Source: Promethearchaeota archaeon
Lineage (GTDB): Archaea > Asgardarchaeota > Lokiarchaeia > Sigynarchaeales > SOKP01
Direction: 5' to 3'
NCBI GenBank assembly: GCA_030605085.1
Contig: JAUWBH010000005.1
Coordinates: 1 to 64,000, forward strand
Length of the DNA: 64,000 nucleotides
The stretch's first letter is position 1, and the number at the start of each line of letters is the position of its first letter. The notes beneath the pieces were generated by a model. The model saw only the letters and a program-made list of their open reading frames with translations. It was not told the DNA's origin and did no database searches. A program made the translations under genes and the position numbers. Shown one piece after another: positions 36,038 through 45,397 of the stretch.

Positions 36038-39000
36038 TTAACTAATTTTTTTACCTCTTGGTCTCGCCTCAATACTAATTCCTCCTTCAAAGGGTTTATC
36101 GGGGCGATCTAGAATCATTTTAGCGGACCCTCCCGGAGATAACTTTTGAAATATGCGCGAAAACTCGCGATTTATCTCGTGGTACGCTTTCATAAAAGTT
36201 CGAGTTTTTTCTAATTCAATCTTATCAATTGCATTTAGAATTGACTTCCGTTCTCTTTGGATTGTTTGTCTTCGCATATCAATCTCATCAAACCTTTCTT
36301 TAACAGCATCGTATTGGTCAATAGCTTTTAAATTAACGGGTTCAAGTGCTTTTTTTTTTTCTGTAGCTAGTGAAATATCTTTTTGTAACATTTCTTCCGA
36401 CAAATCGTCTGCTATTCTTGGCAATTTGCCATAATCTTTTGACCTTTCGTATAAAGTTTTAATTTGATCGGTACAAATAATCTTTTTTGATTCGTAATTA
36501 TTCATTTTAGAATTTTCCATAGAAAGATCTGATTTTAAAATGTTAAGAATTTTTTGATATTGCTTTTGATTGTTCCACGAATGGTCCTTTTCTTGAATTA
36601 GTTTATCGATTTCTCCTTGTTTCGCTTCTTTTTTCTTTTCAACATTTGTTAAATTCTCATTTAATTTCTTTATTTCTTCGACCGTTGATTCTACTTGTTG
36701 TTCAGTGGTCTTGATATCTTCCTTAATGGTAACTATTTGTTGTTCTCTTTCTTTATTCTTATTAAGCTCGTGTAATTTTTCTAGAGTTTTCTGTAATTCT
36801 TTGTTTAATTCATTTAATTTTTTTTGGGCAACTTTTTGAGCGTCTAATTCTTTAACTTTTTCGTTTCTCAAAAGATCTATAACTTGCTGAACTCCATCAA
36901 TATCTTTTTGAATTTCATTCGCTTTAGAATTAAAGAGTTCTAAATTTTTTTTACATGTTTCAATATTATTTTTTGCTTCAATATTTTCTTTAGTTAATTC
37001 TTCAATGGAATTTAGGTTTCGCTTTACATTTTCAAGCGATCTCAATTGATCCATTGTTTTTTCTAAATTTTTATTTTCTTCATCTATCTGTGTTTGAATA
37101 TTTTCTGTAATTTCCCAGAATTTTGTTTTGTCGCTATTAAAAGATTCAATATCTTTTTGTAAAGAATTTTTTTCTGATTGTAATTTGTTTATATTTTCTT
37201 CGGTTTTAATTATTATATTTTTCTTCTCTTCTGTGGTATTAGTTAATTCCCTTATAATATTGTCAATTTCTTCAATATTTCCAAATAGTGTGTGAATTCC
37301 TTGGAGTTCTTGAAGTTTCTCTTGCACATCATCTAATTCAGATTGAGTTATCTCAATATTTTCTTGAATCTCAGAAACTCTTTCCCAATAACTCTCTTTA
37401 AGTTCCTTTAAATCATTAATTTCTACATTTAATTTTTTATATTCATCTAATTTATCTTTAATAATTTTATCTCTTTCTTCTATTTCTTTTTTATATTTCT
37501 CAATTTTTTCGTTTAATTCTTCAATATTTTTATTAACTCCTTCAAGTCTTTGGCTTGAAGCTGATAAATTTTCGGAATCATGTTTATTTTGGATGTTAAT
37601 TTGCGCTATTTTTTTTTCAAAATCATTTAAATTATCTTCTTGTCCTTTAATATTATCAGAAATTTCTTCTAATTGTTTGTATAATTCTTTATTTTTAGAG
37701 ATAGTTAATTTTCTTAGAGAGATATGTATATTTTCTAAAATCTCCATTAAGTCCATTACAAAACTATCAAAATTTGAAGTAGATTCTTGTATTGCTACAT
37801 CAGACGATTCTTTTACTTTATTTATAAGTTGCTCAATAGTAGAATCAGCATGTTCGGTAAATATGCCTAAAGTGTGGACCATGGAATTAATCGTTTCCGA
37901 TAATTCAGGAGTTGTGTCAGTACTGCTAATTGTTTCAAGGGTTTTCATAATATCTATTATATCTAAAACAAATTTTTTATAATCTTCTGCTGATAATTCA
38001 ATTGCTTCTGCGTTTGATTGTTGTATGTTGCCCTTGATAGATTCTACTGATACATGAATGTTTTGAGTAAGCATACTTAATATTTGAAGTATTCCTCTAA
38101 TATCTTCTGTGTTTTTCTCGTATTCCTTTTCAGAATTATCAATCCTCACTACTAATGCTCTTTTTTCTTTAGTAAGCTCTTCTAACCGTCTCTGAATATT
38201 TTCTTCTTTAATTCTGAGGTTATTTAATTCATTCTTCGTTTTTGAAAGATCGTTATTTAAAGAATTAACATTTAATTCTAAATTATGTTTTTCTCGTTCC
38301 AAGTTCGTTAATTCTTTTTCAAATATTTTTAATTCAGTGTTAAGATTTGAGATTTTTCCTTTGTTATCGTTAATTTCAGCATCAATGGACCCTTGCTTCA
38401 TTTTTAATAATTCTAGGTTTTGCTCATTCTTTCGATAAGAAGAATTTTCTACTTTTGATTTATTTTTTAACTCGATAAGATGATTGTTTATTTCTTCTCT
38501 TTTATTTAATGAATCTTTCAAAATTTCTTCTGTATCTTTTCCTTTGCTTAAATCTTTGATTTTATTCTGAGAAACAGATTTTTTCTCCTTTAGGTCTTCA
38601 ATAGTTAACTTATTCATTTTAATTTCAGTATTCAATGATGACAATATTGCCTTCAAATCAGATAATTTTGAATTTAATTGATTTTTTTCCATTTGAGCGA
38701 CAGTGATATTATTTTCTAACTTTTTCTGCTTCTGATTTTCTTCAGATGTTATACTTTTTAAATCGTTAATTCTTTTTCTAATCTCGTCTTCGATCTTTTT
38801 AGTTGCTTCGATTGCATTATCTATATTCTCTGCATTTCCTTTTAATTTCTCTAATTCTTGTTTTAAATTCATTTTTTTAGATTCATTTTTCTTAATGTTT
38901 TCTTTAAGCACTACTATTTGTGCTTCGTTTGACGATATATCTTGTTTTATTTTTGAGATTTCTGCATTAAAGTTAGATTTTTTATCTTCATTATTTTTTA

Positions 39001-40153
39001 TTTTTATATCAAGTTCCGTTTGAGTTTGTTGCCTTTTTTCAATATCTATTTTTGCCTCTTCAAGACGAACATCTAAGTCAGATATTTCCTTTAATACACC
39101 ATCTTTTAAAGAATCAAAAGTCTTTCCTTCCTCAAGTTTCATAAGTAAATTTTCTAATTTCTCTCTATCTTGAGTTAATTTTTTTATTGATTTTTTTGCT
39201 AAGTTTAAAGTGGTTTTGTTGGAAGATAGCTCTTCTTTTAATTTTGTTATGCTTTCGTTTATATTTTCCCTCTCTATTTCTTTTTCAGCAATAGATTTTT
39301 GTATATTATCCATCACAAGAGATTCTTGTTTTAAAATTTCATCGTGCTTAGTTATTTTTTCATTTAATTCTTCAATGACTTTTGAAATATTTTCAATATC
39401 TTTATCTATCGCTTTTTCTTCCTCTTGCAATTTAAGAATTTTCAAAGCGATTAATTGAGCATTGTAATTGTTGATTTGGTTTTCGAGTTCGCGCCATTCT
39501 AATGCGTCATTTTTTTCTTTTTCAACTTTTTTAAGCTGAGATGATACTTCTTTAAAAATCGCCTCAAACTGTCCTAAGTCTCTCTCTGCTTTTTCCAATT
39601 CTTTCAGTGTTGCCTCTTTCATTTCGTCATATTTTTGTAAACCAATAAGTTCTTCTATAAATTTTCTCCTATCCTCAGAGTTCATATGAGTCAATTCTAC
39701 AATCTTACCTTGCAAGACAAATTGGTTCGTACCATCAGGATCAATATTGCTAACTGCTAGAGCATTTAGTATTTGTTGTCGGGTGGATTTATTTCCGTTC
39801 ATTTTGTAACCACCGCCACCACCTCGTTTTATTGTTCTTGTAATTGTAAAATCCTCTTCAGTACCTCCTGGAAATACACCTTCAGAATTATCAAAAGATA
39901 GAGTAACTGACGCACGATTAGAGGGATTTTTTCCTTTTGAGCCCGCAAAAATGAGGTCTTCTAAACTCTTTGCCCTCATGGTTTTTTTACTTAGCCTTCC
40001 TAAAGCAAAACATAAAGCATCGATAATATTAGACTTCCCTGCACCATTAGGTCCAACGATACATGTAAATCCGCTCGATAATTTGACCGTAACCGTTCGA
40101 TCCCCGAACGACTTAAATCCCGTCATTGAAATTTTTTTAATATATGTTCCCAT
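36038..40153 (-). CDS. smc: SMC-family ATPase without canonical hinge, ending at in-frame stops
   Basis: The N-terminal head is complete: MTGFKSFGD, Walker A VGPNGAGKSN, and an R/Q-loop region ending FVLQGKIVEL. About 1100 residues of coiled coil follow, then the C-head start (FQKLSPGGSAKMILD). The usual hinge globule is absent; in its place residues about 684-816 form short amphipathic helices (IRGILQILSMLTQNIH, FVMDLMEILENIHISL). The frame ends GKKIS at a TAA (36038-36040), then one codon, a TAG (36032-36034), and then ILSGGEK in frame with unchanged spacing. Read through to 35693 it would be 1486 residues, longer than usual. Upstream of scpA and scpB. Confidence 0.88.
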   Translation of the reverse strand: MGTYIKKISMTGFKSFGDRTVTVKLSSGFTCIVGPNGAGKSNIIDALCFALGRLSKKTMRAKSLEDLIFAGSKGKNPSNRASVTLSFDNSEGVFPGGTEEDFTITRTIKRGGGGGYKMNGNKSTRQQILNALAVSNIDPDGTNQFVLQGKIVELTHMNSEDRRKFIEELIGLQKYDEMKEATLKELEKAERDLGQFEAIFKEVSSQLKKVEKEKNDALEWRELENQINNYNAQLIALKILKLQEEEKAIDKDIENISKVIEELNEKITKHDEILKQESLVMDNIQKSIAEKEIERENINESITKLKEELSSNKTTLNLAKKSIKKLTQDREKLENLLMKLEEGKTFDSLKDGVLKEISDLDVRLEEAKIDIEKRQQTQTELDIKIKNNEDKKSNFNAEISKIKQDISSNEAQIVVLKENIKKNESKKMNLKQELEKLKGNAENIDNAIEATKKIEDEIRKRINDLKSITSEENQKQKKLENNITVAQMEKNQLNSKLSDLKAILSSLNTEIKMNKLTIEDLKEKKSVSQNKIKDLSKGKDTEEILKDSLNKREEINNHLIELKNKSKVENSSYRKNEQNLELLKMKQGSIDAEINDNKGKISNLNTELKIFEKELTNLEREKHNLELNVNSLNNDLSKTKNELNNLRIKEENIQRRLEELTKEKRALVVRIDNSEKEYEKNTEDIRGILQILSMLTQNIHVSVESIKGNIQQSNAEAIELSAEDYKKFVLDIIDIMKTLETISSTDTTPELSETINSMVHTLGIFTEHADSTIEQLINKVKESSDVAIQESTSNFDSFVMDLMEILENIHISLRKLTISKNKELYKQLEEISDNIKGQEDNLNDFEKKIAQINIQNKHDSENLSASSQRLEGVNKNIEELNEKIEKYKKEIEERDKIIKDKLDEYKKLNVEINDLKELKESYWERVSEIQENIEITQSELDDVQEKLQELQGIHTLFGNIEEIDNIIRELTNTTEEKKNIIIKTEENINKLQSEKNSLQKDIESFNSDKTKFWEITENIQTQIDEENKNLEKTMDQLRSLENVKRNLNSIEELTKENIEAKNNIETCKKNLELFNSKANEIQKDIDGVQQVIDLLRNEKVKELDAQKVAQKKLNELNKELQKTLEKLHELNKNKEREQQIVTIKEDIKTTEQQVESTVEEIKKLNENLTNVEKKKEAKQGEIDKLIQEKDHSWNNQKQYQKILNILKSDLSMENSKMNNYESKKIICTDQIKTLYERSKDYGKLPRIADDLSEEMLQKDISLATEKKKALEPVNLKAIDQYDAVKERFDEIDMRRQTIQRERKSILNAIDKIELEKTRTFMKAYHEINREFSRIFQKLSPGGSAKMILDRPDKPFEGGISIEARPRGKKIS

Positions 40154-40243
40154 ATTAGACCTCCTCTTCCATTACTAAAATAAAGAGAAATTAGTTATTT
40201 AAGTTTACACTTAAGAAAGAAACATTCCTTTAAAAAAAAAAAA

Positions 40244-41434
40244 TTAAAATTGAAATACTGCATCGCACACGTTTTTTAAATGCAAAGGATTTACATTTGA
40301 AAAAAAATATACTCCACCTATGCAATTTGATGGAGCATTAAATATATATTTCTCTTCAATTAAATTCTTTTTTGAAGGGATTAAAATGCCAATCCTCCTA
40401 ATTTTCTTAATTATTTTTTTAAATTCATCGTCATTTTTTTCATATTCAAGAGATTCACAGGAAATATCGTAAAGTTCTTTTAATTCTTTTAATGTTAAAT
40501 AATAGCAATTTGAATTATTCAAAAAATAGTTCGAAAGATTATCCAAGAAAATTGTAGATAAAATGTCTTCGGAGATATAATCAATCATACTAAACTCATC
40601 TATATTAAAAGCGGAATCAAATTGATTTTGACACAATTTTAACATTTCAGATTGTTTAATACTTTTTTGAATTTTAAGAAAGGGATAAATTTCTCGAAAA
40701 ATATCAATTCCTTTACCGGGAACAGGAACATAATGTTCAAATATTAGATCTGAAATATATTCGATTAATTCTTTATCTATTTCGTGAGAGAATGTCAATG
40801 ATGCTCTCTGACTAAGAATAGAAAAGAGTTCGTTATAAGAAAAGTAATCTAATTTTTGTTTTGTATCAAACTCAGATAACAAATCTAATGTGTTTGCTCT
40901 AAGAACTTTATTCACAGTAGAGATTGTGGTTATATTCATTTCTTTTCCTAATAATAAAAATTTTTTAAATTCCTCAGCTTTCAAATGTTCACTATTTAAT
41001 AAAATTAAAAAGAGATTTATATTGTTCTTTACATTGATCTTTTTTACGGCTAATTTAAATGTGTTTAATAAATGAGAAATTTTTGAATTTAAAATTGATT
41101 CTAGATTAAAATTAAGGATTGGGAACTTACTCATCTCAGCTATAGCTGAACCAATCAATTCTTCAAAATTTTTTTCTTTACAGTTGAGATTAATTGTTAA
41201 GAGAGGGATCTCATTTGTATTTTCCGTCATTAAATTGAAAGTGGTATAATTTACAATTAAACGCTTCCCGATTCCTTGAATCCCTTGAATTAGAAGATTA
41301 ACAGAAAACTCGTCGGTTAGACTATCATTTAGAATTGAATGTACCGAATCAATCTCTTTAGTTCTAAATAAAACCCTTGGGGGGATATAGTTTGGATCAA
41401 AAATAGCGCGCGGTCCTAATATCGGACGGATCAT
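40244..41434 (-). CDS. Degenerate Orc1/Cdc6-like AAA+ protein
   Basis: The 396-residue protein begins with the 'P...l.R..Ei..i' pattern of Orc1/Cdc6 (PRVLFRTKEIDSVHSIL). Its P-loop is IQGIQGIGKRLI, with the usual Thr after the Lys changed to Arg. Where Walker B should lie (LFLILLNSEHL) there is no Asp-Glu. TTISTVNKV fits sensor 1. The C-terminal about 110 residues look like a winged helix. ATP hydrolysis is therefore doubtful; a DNA-binding or clamp-like role is possible. It is upstream of smc on the same strand with a 90-base gap. Confidence 0.55.
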   Translation of the reverse strand: MIRPILGPRAIFDPNYIPPRVLFRTKEIDSVHSILNDSLTDEFSVNLLIQGIQGIGKRLIVNYTTFNLMTENTNEIPLLTINLNCKEKNFEELIGSAIAEMSKFPILNFNLESILNSKISHLLNTFKLAVKKINVKNNINLFLILLNSEHLKAEEFKKFLLLGKEMNITTISTVNKVLRANTLDLLSEFDTKQKLDYFSYNELFSILSQRASLTFSHEIDKELIEYISDLIFEHYVPVPGKGIDIFREIYPFLKIQKSIKQSEMLKLCQNQFDSAFNIDEFSMIDYISEDILSTIFLDNLSNYFLNNSNCYYLTLKELKELYDISCESLEYEKNDDEFKKIIKKIRRIGILIPSKKNLIEEKYIFNAPSNCIGGVYFFSNVNPLHLKNVCDAVFQF

Positions 41435-41534
41435 TTTTTTAAATTTTTGTTTTTATAAAATCTTTAAATTTAAGTATTTAAAGATCGTTTTATTCAAAGT
41501 AAAACGACAAAAACCTTAAATTAAAAATAGAAGA

Positions 41535-42068
41535 TTACTCAAAGCTTTCCATTAAAGATTTTAAGTTGTTGGCCAATTTTGGCAAAAATTCGTAGGATCT
41601 CGCTTTTATCTTCTTGTTTAAACATAAAGAGACTAAATAGAGTCTCACTTTTTTAATATCAATTTTTTTTAAAAAAATTATTCCTTCTTTGCTTTCCGAG
41701 CTTTGAGGGAACTCAATATTCGCTACTATGTCAATTGTATTGATTGCCCATTCTTCTAATTTTTCTAACGCTTGGGCTAAGCGAGGAGCAACTTCTTGAC
41801 AGACTATTTCATAATTTTTACTTGTAGCACGACTAGAAATAATGAAAAATTGTTGATCTAACAATATAGCTACTGAGGAGAAAGTTCTTTTCATATATTC
41901 TTTTAATAATGTTTGAATTAGTTTGGATTTATGAGAGACAGAGATCACACCATCCGAAAAAACTTTTAATAGCGTTGATTTATCGTATATTGAAGTGTTA
42001 TAGAAGAAGAAAGTACTTTCTGTGCTAACGAACTTTATTTCATCTTTCAGATAATTAATTGTTTCCAA
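41535..42068 (-). CDS. C-terminal roadblock-like domain of a Rag/Gtr-type GTPase
   Basis: The 177 residues from a TTG include FYNTSIYDKSTLLKVFSDGV, which matches the 'fytTSIwDeslykA.s.iv' start of the C-terminal domain of RagA/Gtr1. Alternating strands and helices follow (SVAILLDQQFFIISSRAT, VRLYLVSLCLN), the roadblock-like fold that dimerises Rag GTPases. Just upstream of the TTG, the same frame reads KCDPDIKNNKEI, a GTPase G4-type (xKxD) motif, so the domain is the tail of a longer GTPase. The G domain is mostly missing (see 42091-42211). Confidence 0.6.
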   Translation of the reverse strand: METINYLKDEIKFVSTESTFFFYNTSIYDKSTLLKVFSDGVISVSHKSKLIQTLLKEYMKRTFSSVAILLDQQFFIISSRATSKNYEIVCQEVAPRLAQALEKLEEWAINTIDIVANIEFPQSSESKEGIIFLKKIDIKKVRLYLVSLCLNKKIKARSYEFLPKLANNLKSLMESFE

Positions 42069-42090
42069 AATTTCCTTATTATTTTTTATA

Positions 42091-42211
42091 TCAGGATCGC
42101 ATTTTTAAGCTAAATTTCTTATTTAGTATTAATAAAATTGATGTTTTTCCTCCGTTTTCCAGCCCACAAAAAACAACTTTTTGAAATTTTTTTTTAGGAA
42201 TTAATTATCAT
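42091..42211 (-). pseudogene. P-loop fragment of the same Rag-like GTPase
   Basis: Codons from about 42204 read FQKVVFCGLENGGKTSIL, then LNKKFS, which is the first strand, G1 P-loop and first helix of an Arf/Rag-type GTPase. The frame stops at a TGA (42091-42093). An ATG at 42209-42211 is one frame away, beside a run of nine A residues. In another frame the sequence goes straight on to the G4 motif of the next gene. So roughly the switch I, G3 and switch II part has been deleted, with frameshifts at both ends. Confidence 0.65.
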
Positions 42212-42236
42212 CTCTAATTTTTTTACTATGCTACGC

Positions 42237-43046
42237 TTAATTATTAACTATGGTTACTTTAATTTTGCTTTTTTCGACTTTTTCATTTAATCTTTCTTTC
42301 CTTAATTTTTTCGGAAATTCTAAATCTATATCATCGCAAATGCACGCACTTGAACCAGTAGCTCCTTCAATAACTCTTAATTTTGAGGGCGTAATATAGC
42401 CGCGAACGAATGAGATTATTTTGCTTTTTCCCACAAACCTTCTCTCTTCTATTTCTCCTACGGAGTTGCAGGCAGCAATAGGTATTCTATTTTCTAAAAC
42501 GCGTGCTTTTAGATAAATTTCCCAATTTTCCATCCCATCTTCTCGAATTTGAGTGGGAGAACACAAAAAATCAGCTCCACTTTCAGCAGCTAAACGAGGT
42601 GTCTCATAAAAAGCCATATCAAAGCATATTAAAATAGCAAAATAAAAATTATTTAATTTAAATAAATTTAATTCTTTTCCGGGTTTAAAATGTCTTCTTT
42701 CATAACTATATAGATGGATCTTATCTTGTCTTCCAATTTCTTCTCCCTTTTTGTTAAAATAATAACATGTAATGCTCGGCTTCAAATTATTTCTTTTTTC
42801 CCAAATCCCTCCAGATAGAATGTTAATATTGTACTCTTTTGCTAAATCTTTAATGAAATTATAATCGTCTCCTCTTTCTTTTTGAAAATTAAGGGGAATA
42901 TTGTTTAATAATGGAACCCATCTTTCTGGTAAACATACAATGTTCGCATCAAATTGATTTAAAAGTTTTTTTAGATTATTCTCAATTTCAGAATAACATT
43001 TATCTCTATCCTGAAAAAATCTTGGTTGAAGGCATGCGATTCTCAT
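42237..43046 (-). CDS. Nitrilase-superfamily carbon-nitrogen hydrolase
   Basis: The 269-residue enzyme carries the Glu-Lys-Cys catalytic triad: Glu in NIVCLPERWVP (about residue 41), Lys in GRQDKIHLYS (about 107) and Cys in FAILICFDMAF (about 141). The family cleaves amides, nitriles or carbamoyl groups, and the substrate cannot be read from the sequence. The N-terminus MRIACLQPRF is typical. It is immediately upstream of the broken Rag-like gene and downstream of a HAD hydrolase on the same strand. Confidence 0.87.
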   Translation of the reverse strand: MRIACLQPRFFQDRDKCYSEIENNLKKLLNQFDANIVCLPERWVPLLNNIPLNFQKERGDDYNFIKDLAKEYNINILSGGIWEKRNNLKPSITCYYFNKKGEEIGRQDKIHLYSYERRHFKPGKELNLFKLNNFYFAILICFDMAFYETPRLAAESGADFLCSPTQIREDGMENWEIYLKARVLENRIPIAACNSVGEIEERRFVGKSKIISFVRGYITPSKLRVIEGATGSSACICDDIDLEFPKKLRKERLNEKVEKSKIKVTIVNN

Positions 43047-43087
43047 TTTAAAGATGACACAATTTTTTCTTATTTATTTAATCATAG

Positions 43088-43118
43088 ATTATTTTATTTT
43101 ATTTTATTTTATTTTATT
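43088..43118. repeat. ATTTT pentanucleotide repeat
   Basis: Five tandem copies of ATTTT plus partial ends lie between the nitrilase and HAD genes. It is a simple-sequence tract that may vary in length between cells or cause assembly errors. Confidence 0.8.
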
Positions 43119-43152
43119 ATTATTTAAGTGCAATTTTAAGTGATATATGTGA

Positions 43153-43899
43153 TCATTTTTTATTTAGTTCGTGGATTTCATCAATTATATCAAAAATTTC
43201 ATTTAAATCAAAAATTTCGTAATCTGGTTTTAACTCATCTGGAATTTTTTCACTGCCAAAGTCATGTTTCCCACCACGATGAATGTAAATGCTATAAATA
43301 TTATTTAATTTAGCAGGAATTACATCTTTATCAATTCGATCCCCCACATAGATAGTTTCGGGGCCTTTTACTTCAAATTTTTTTAAACAATGATCAAATA
43401 ATTTAGGGTTTGGTTTTCTTATTCCAATTTCGTCTGACACAACAGTTAAATCTATTAAATCATCGATTCCCAATCTTAGAATTTTTTCATATTGTTTAAT
43501 TGGCAACCCATCAGTAATAATTGCTGTTTTAATTGATCTCGCTTTTAAATTTTTTAAACATAGTTCCACATCGTCGTATAATTTTATGGAATCTATTTTC
43601 TCTTGATGATAAGCCATAACTGCCGCCGATATAAGTTTAAATTGGAGGGAATAAGGAATCTTTTCTTCTATTTGTTCAAGTCGATTATATCTTCGAATAA
43701 AATAATTATAATGGGTCGGAGAATTTGAACCGTATTCCTTAACTACCTCTTGCAGCATTTTTATTGCTTTTGGTCTCTCAATGTTTAAACCTAAACTTAT
43801 CATGGCGTCTATTCCTTTAATTCTAGCATTATCAGATAAACCCGTACTGTCAAAGAGACAATCGTCAAGGTCAAATCCCACCAATTTTATATAACTCAT
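43153..43899 (-). CDS. HAD-family hydrolase
   Basis: This 248-residue phosphohydrolase has all four HAD motifs: the nucleophile in VGFDLDDCLFD (about residue 9), TDGL (motif II), the Lys in GIRKPNPKLF (motif III) and YVGDRIDKDVIPA (motif IV). A helical cap lies between motifs I and II. It is similar in layout to phosphoglycolate phosphatase and pyrimidine nucleotidases, but the substrate is not evident. Confidence 0.85.
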   Translation of the reverse strand: MSYIKLVGFDLDDCLFDSTGLSDNARIKGIDAMISLGLNIERPKAIKMLQEVVKEYGSNSPTHYNYFIRRYNRLEQIEEKIPYSLQFKLISAAVMAYHQEKIDSIKLYDDVELCLKNLKARSIKTAIITDGLPIKQYEKILRLGIDDLIDLTVVSDEIGIRKPNPKLFDHCLKKFEVKGPETIYVGDRIDKDVIPAKLNNIYSIYIHRGGKHDFGSEKIPDELKPDYEIFDLNEIFDIIDEIHELNKK

Positions 43900-44077
43900 T
43901 GTACAATTTAAAATCTTTTGTAATTTAAATAAAACAATTGTTTAAAGACATTTTAATAAGATAAATTTATTTATTTATTAGAATATATAATCTTTAATCA
44001 TTAATTATTGACAACCATAAACATTTTAAAAAGAAATAAACCAACATAATCGTAAATATTTAAGGGAGAATCATTAA

Positions 44078-45367
44078 TTGAAAACAGTCATTGCATTATC
44101 GTATTTCCACAGAAAAATTGGGCCTCTCATATTTTATTCTTACCCAGAGGGTATGCTAGATCGCATTGATAAAGATTTATCGGTTCGAATCGCGAATATA
44201 ATGGATCAAACCTTTTCAGAGGGTTTTTTTACCCATTCTTTTGAAAATTTAAATTCAATGAATTATTATTTCGAAATTCACTCTGACTGGGCCAGAGGTA
44301 ACAAAGAAATGGTGATGATATCAGTAATTCTTAAATCCAATGAAAAACCTTCTCCAGAGGTTGAAGAAAATGTTTTATCATTGTGTAGTGAATTTTCTGA
44401 AAGATTACAATCGAACGAGCAAATTTTTACAGCTTTTTACATAAATGATTTAAGTAGTTTCGATGAAAATGATAAAGAAAGTATTAACGGAAACAATTCT
44501 TTGATAAAGTTATGGGTTAAAGAATTATATTGGGCAACAGTTGAAGAAACTCGCGAAAAAACAGAAGAAGAAAAAATAGCTTATCTAATGAATAAAAAAC
44601 ATATATTTTCAACATTAAAAAAGCTATCAAAGGGGCCTATAAGTTTAGAGGGATTAAAAGATTGGTTTATTGAAAATTTTCCTGCTAAAGATTTTAATGA
44701 ATTGATTAAAACTTTAGTCGAAAAGCAATTTATTTTCGTAAATGAAATAGGCAGAGTTGAAAAATTCATTCTCTTATTAAAGGAAGTAAATGCTGAACGA
44801 ATTCCACCTGATAGTGTGATAGAATACATTGATGAGACTCCAGAATTAATAGATATATTACTTCCAAAAGTTCAAGAATATTTTAGTGATTATGTAAACA
44901 AAAGTGAAACTGATCTAAAAGAAGATTCATTTACTTTATTTCAAATAATTTCAGATCCTAAAAAATATAATATTCTTTCGGAGTTAAGAGACGGATTAAT
45001 CCGGAGAGATCAATTACCAAAGTTAGTTTCAAAAAGAACTTTAGAATCTTTAATTGAGATAATAGATTATTTAAAGAATGTCGATGTTGTTGAAGAATTG
45101 AAATATAATAATGAAAAATACATAGTTTTGAAAACTAATTTACAAATAACTACATCTTTTCCAGAATATTTAAGGAAACTCTTACCAAAAGAAACAAAAC
45201 CAGTCATTGCAGATAAATATGGTCCAATAACGAAGGAACAAGAAGAAATGGCAGAAATATTCAAAGATGTCAGAGATAAAGGGGAATATAAAACAAAAAT
45301 ATTAAGGATTAATAAATTTTTAGAAGATCTGTCTTCTAATACTAAAAAAGATACTTCAAAGAAATAG
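44078..45367 (+). CDS. Longin-domain protein with winged helices (Nprl2-like layout)
   Basis: The 429-residue protein starts at TTG after AAGGGAGA. Residues 1-120 form a longin-like unit beginning IALSYFHRKIGPLIFYSYPE, close in pattern to the 'F...lGP.i.y..P' start of Nprl2-type longin domains. The remainder is helical with at least two winged-helix patterns (HIFSTLKKLSKGPISLEGLK; NILSELRDGLIRRDQLPKLV). A longin followed by winged helices is the layout of Nprl2/Nprl3, the GATOR1 subunits that act on RagA. The Rag-like remnant is 2 kb away. Homology is suggested only by pattern. Confidence 0.5.
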   Translation: MKTVIALSYFHRKIGPLIFYSYPEGMLDRIDKDLSVRIANIMDQTFSEGFFTHSFENLNSMNYYFEIHSDWARGNKEMVMISVILKSNEKPSPEVEENVLSLCSEFSERLQSNEQIFTAFYINDLSSFDENDKESINGNNSLIKLWVKELYWATVEETREKTEEEKIAYLMNKKHIFSTLKKLSKGPISLEGLKDWFIENFPAKDFNELIKTLVEKQFIFVNEIGRVEKFILLLKEVNAERIPPDSVIEYIDETPELIDILLPKVQEYFSDYVNKSETDLKEDSFTLFQIISDPKKYNILSELRDGLIRRDQLPKLVSKRTLESLIEIIDYLKNVDVVEELKYNNEKYIVLKTNLQITTSFPEYLRKLLPKETKPVIADKYGPITKEQEEMAEIFKDVRDKGEYKTKILRINKFLEDLSSNTKKDTSKK

Positions 45368-45397
45368 TAAATTTTAGCTTTAAATCTGAGATCAAGA

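Noticed and set aside
43088..43118. ATTTT repeat considered as a CRISPR or regulatory array
   Set aside because: It is a simple tandem pentamer without spacers; no CRISPR repeats or cas genes are in the window.
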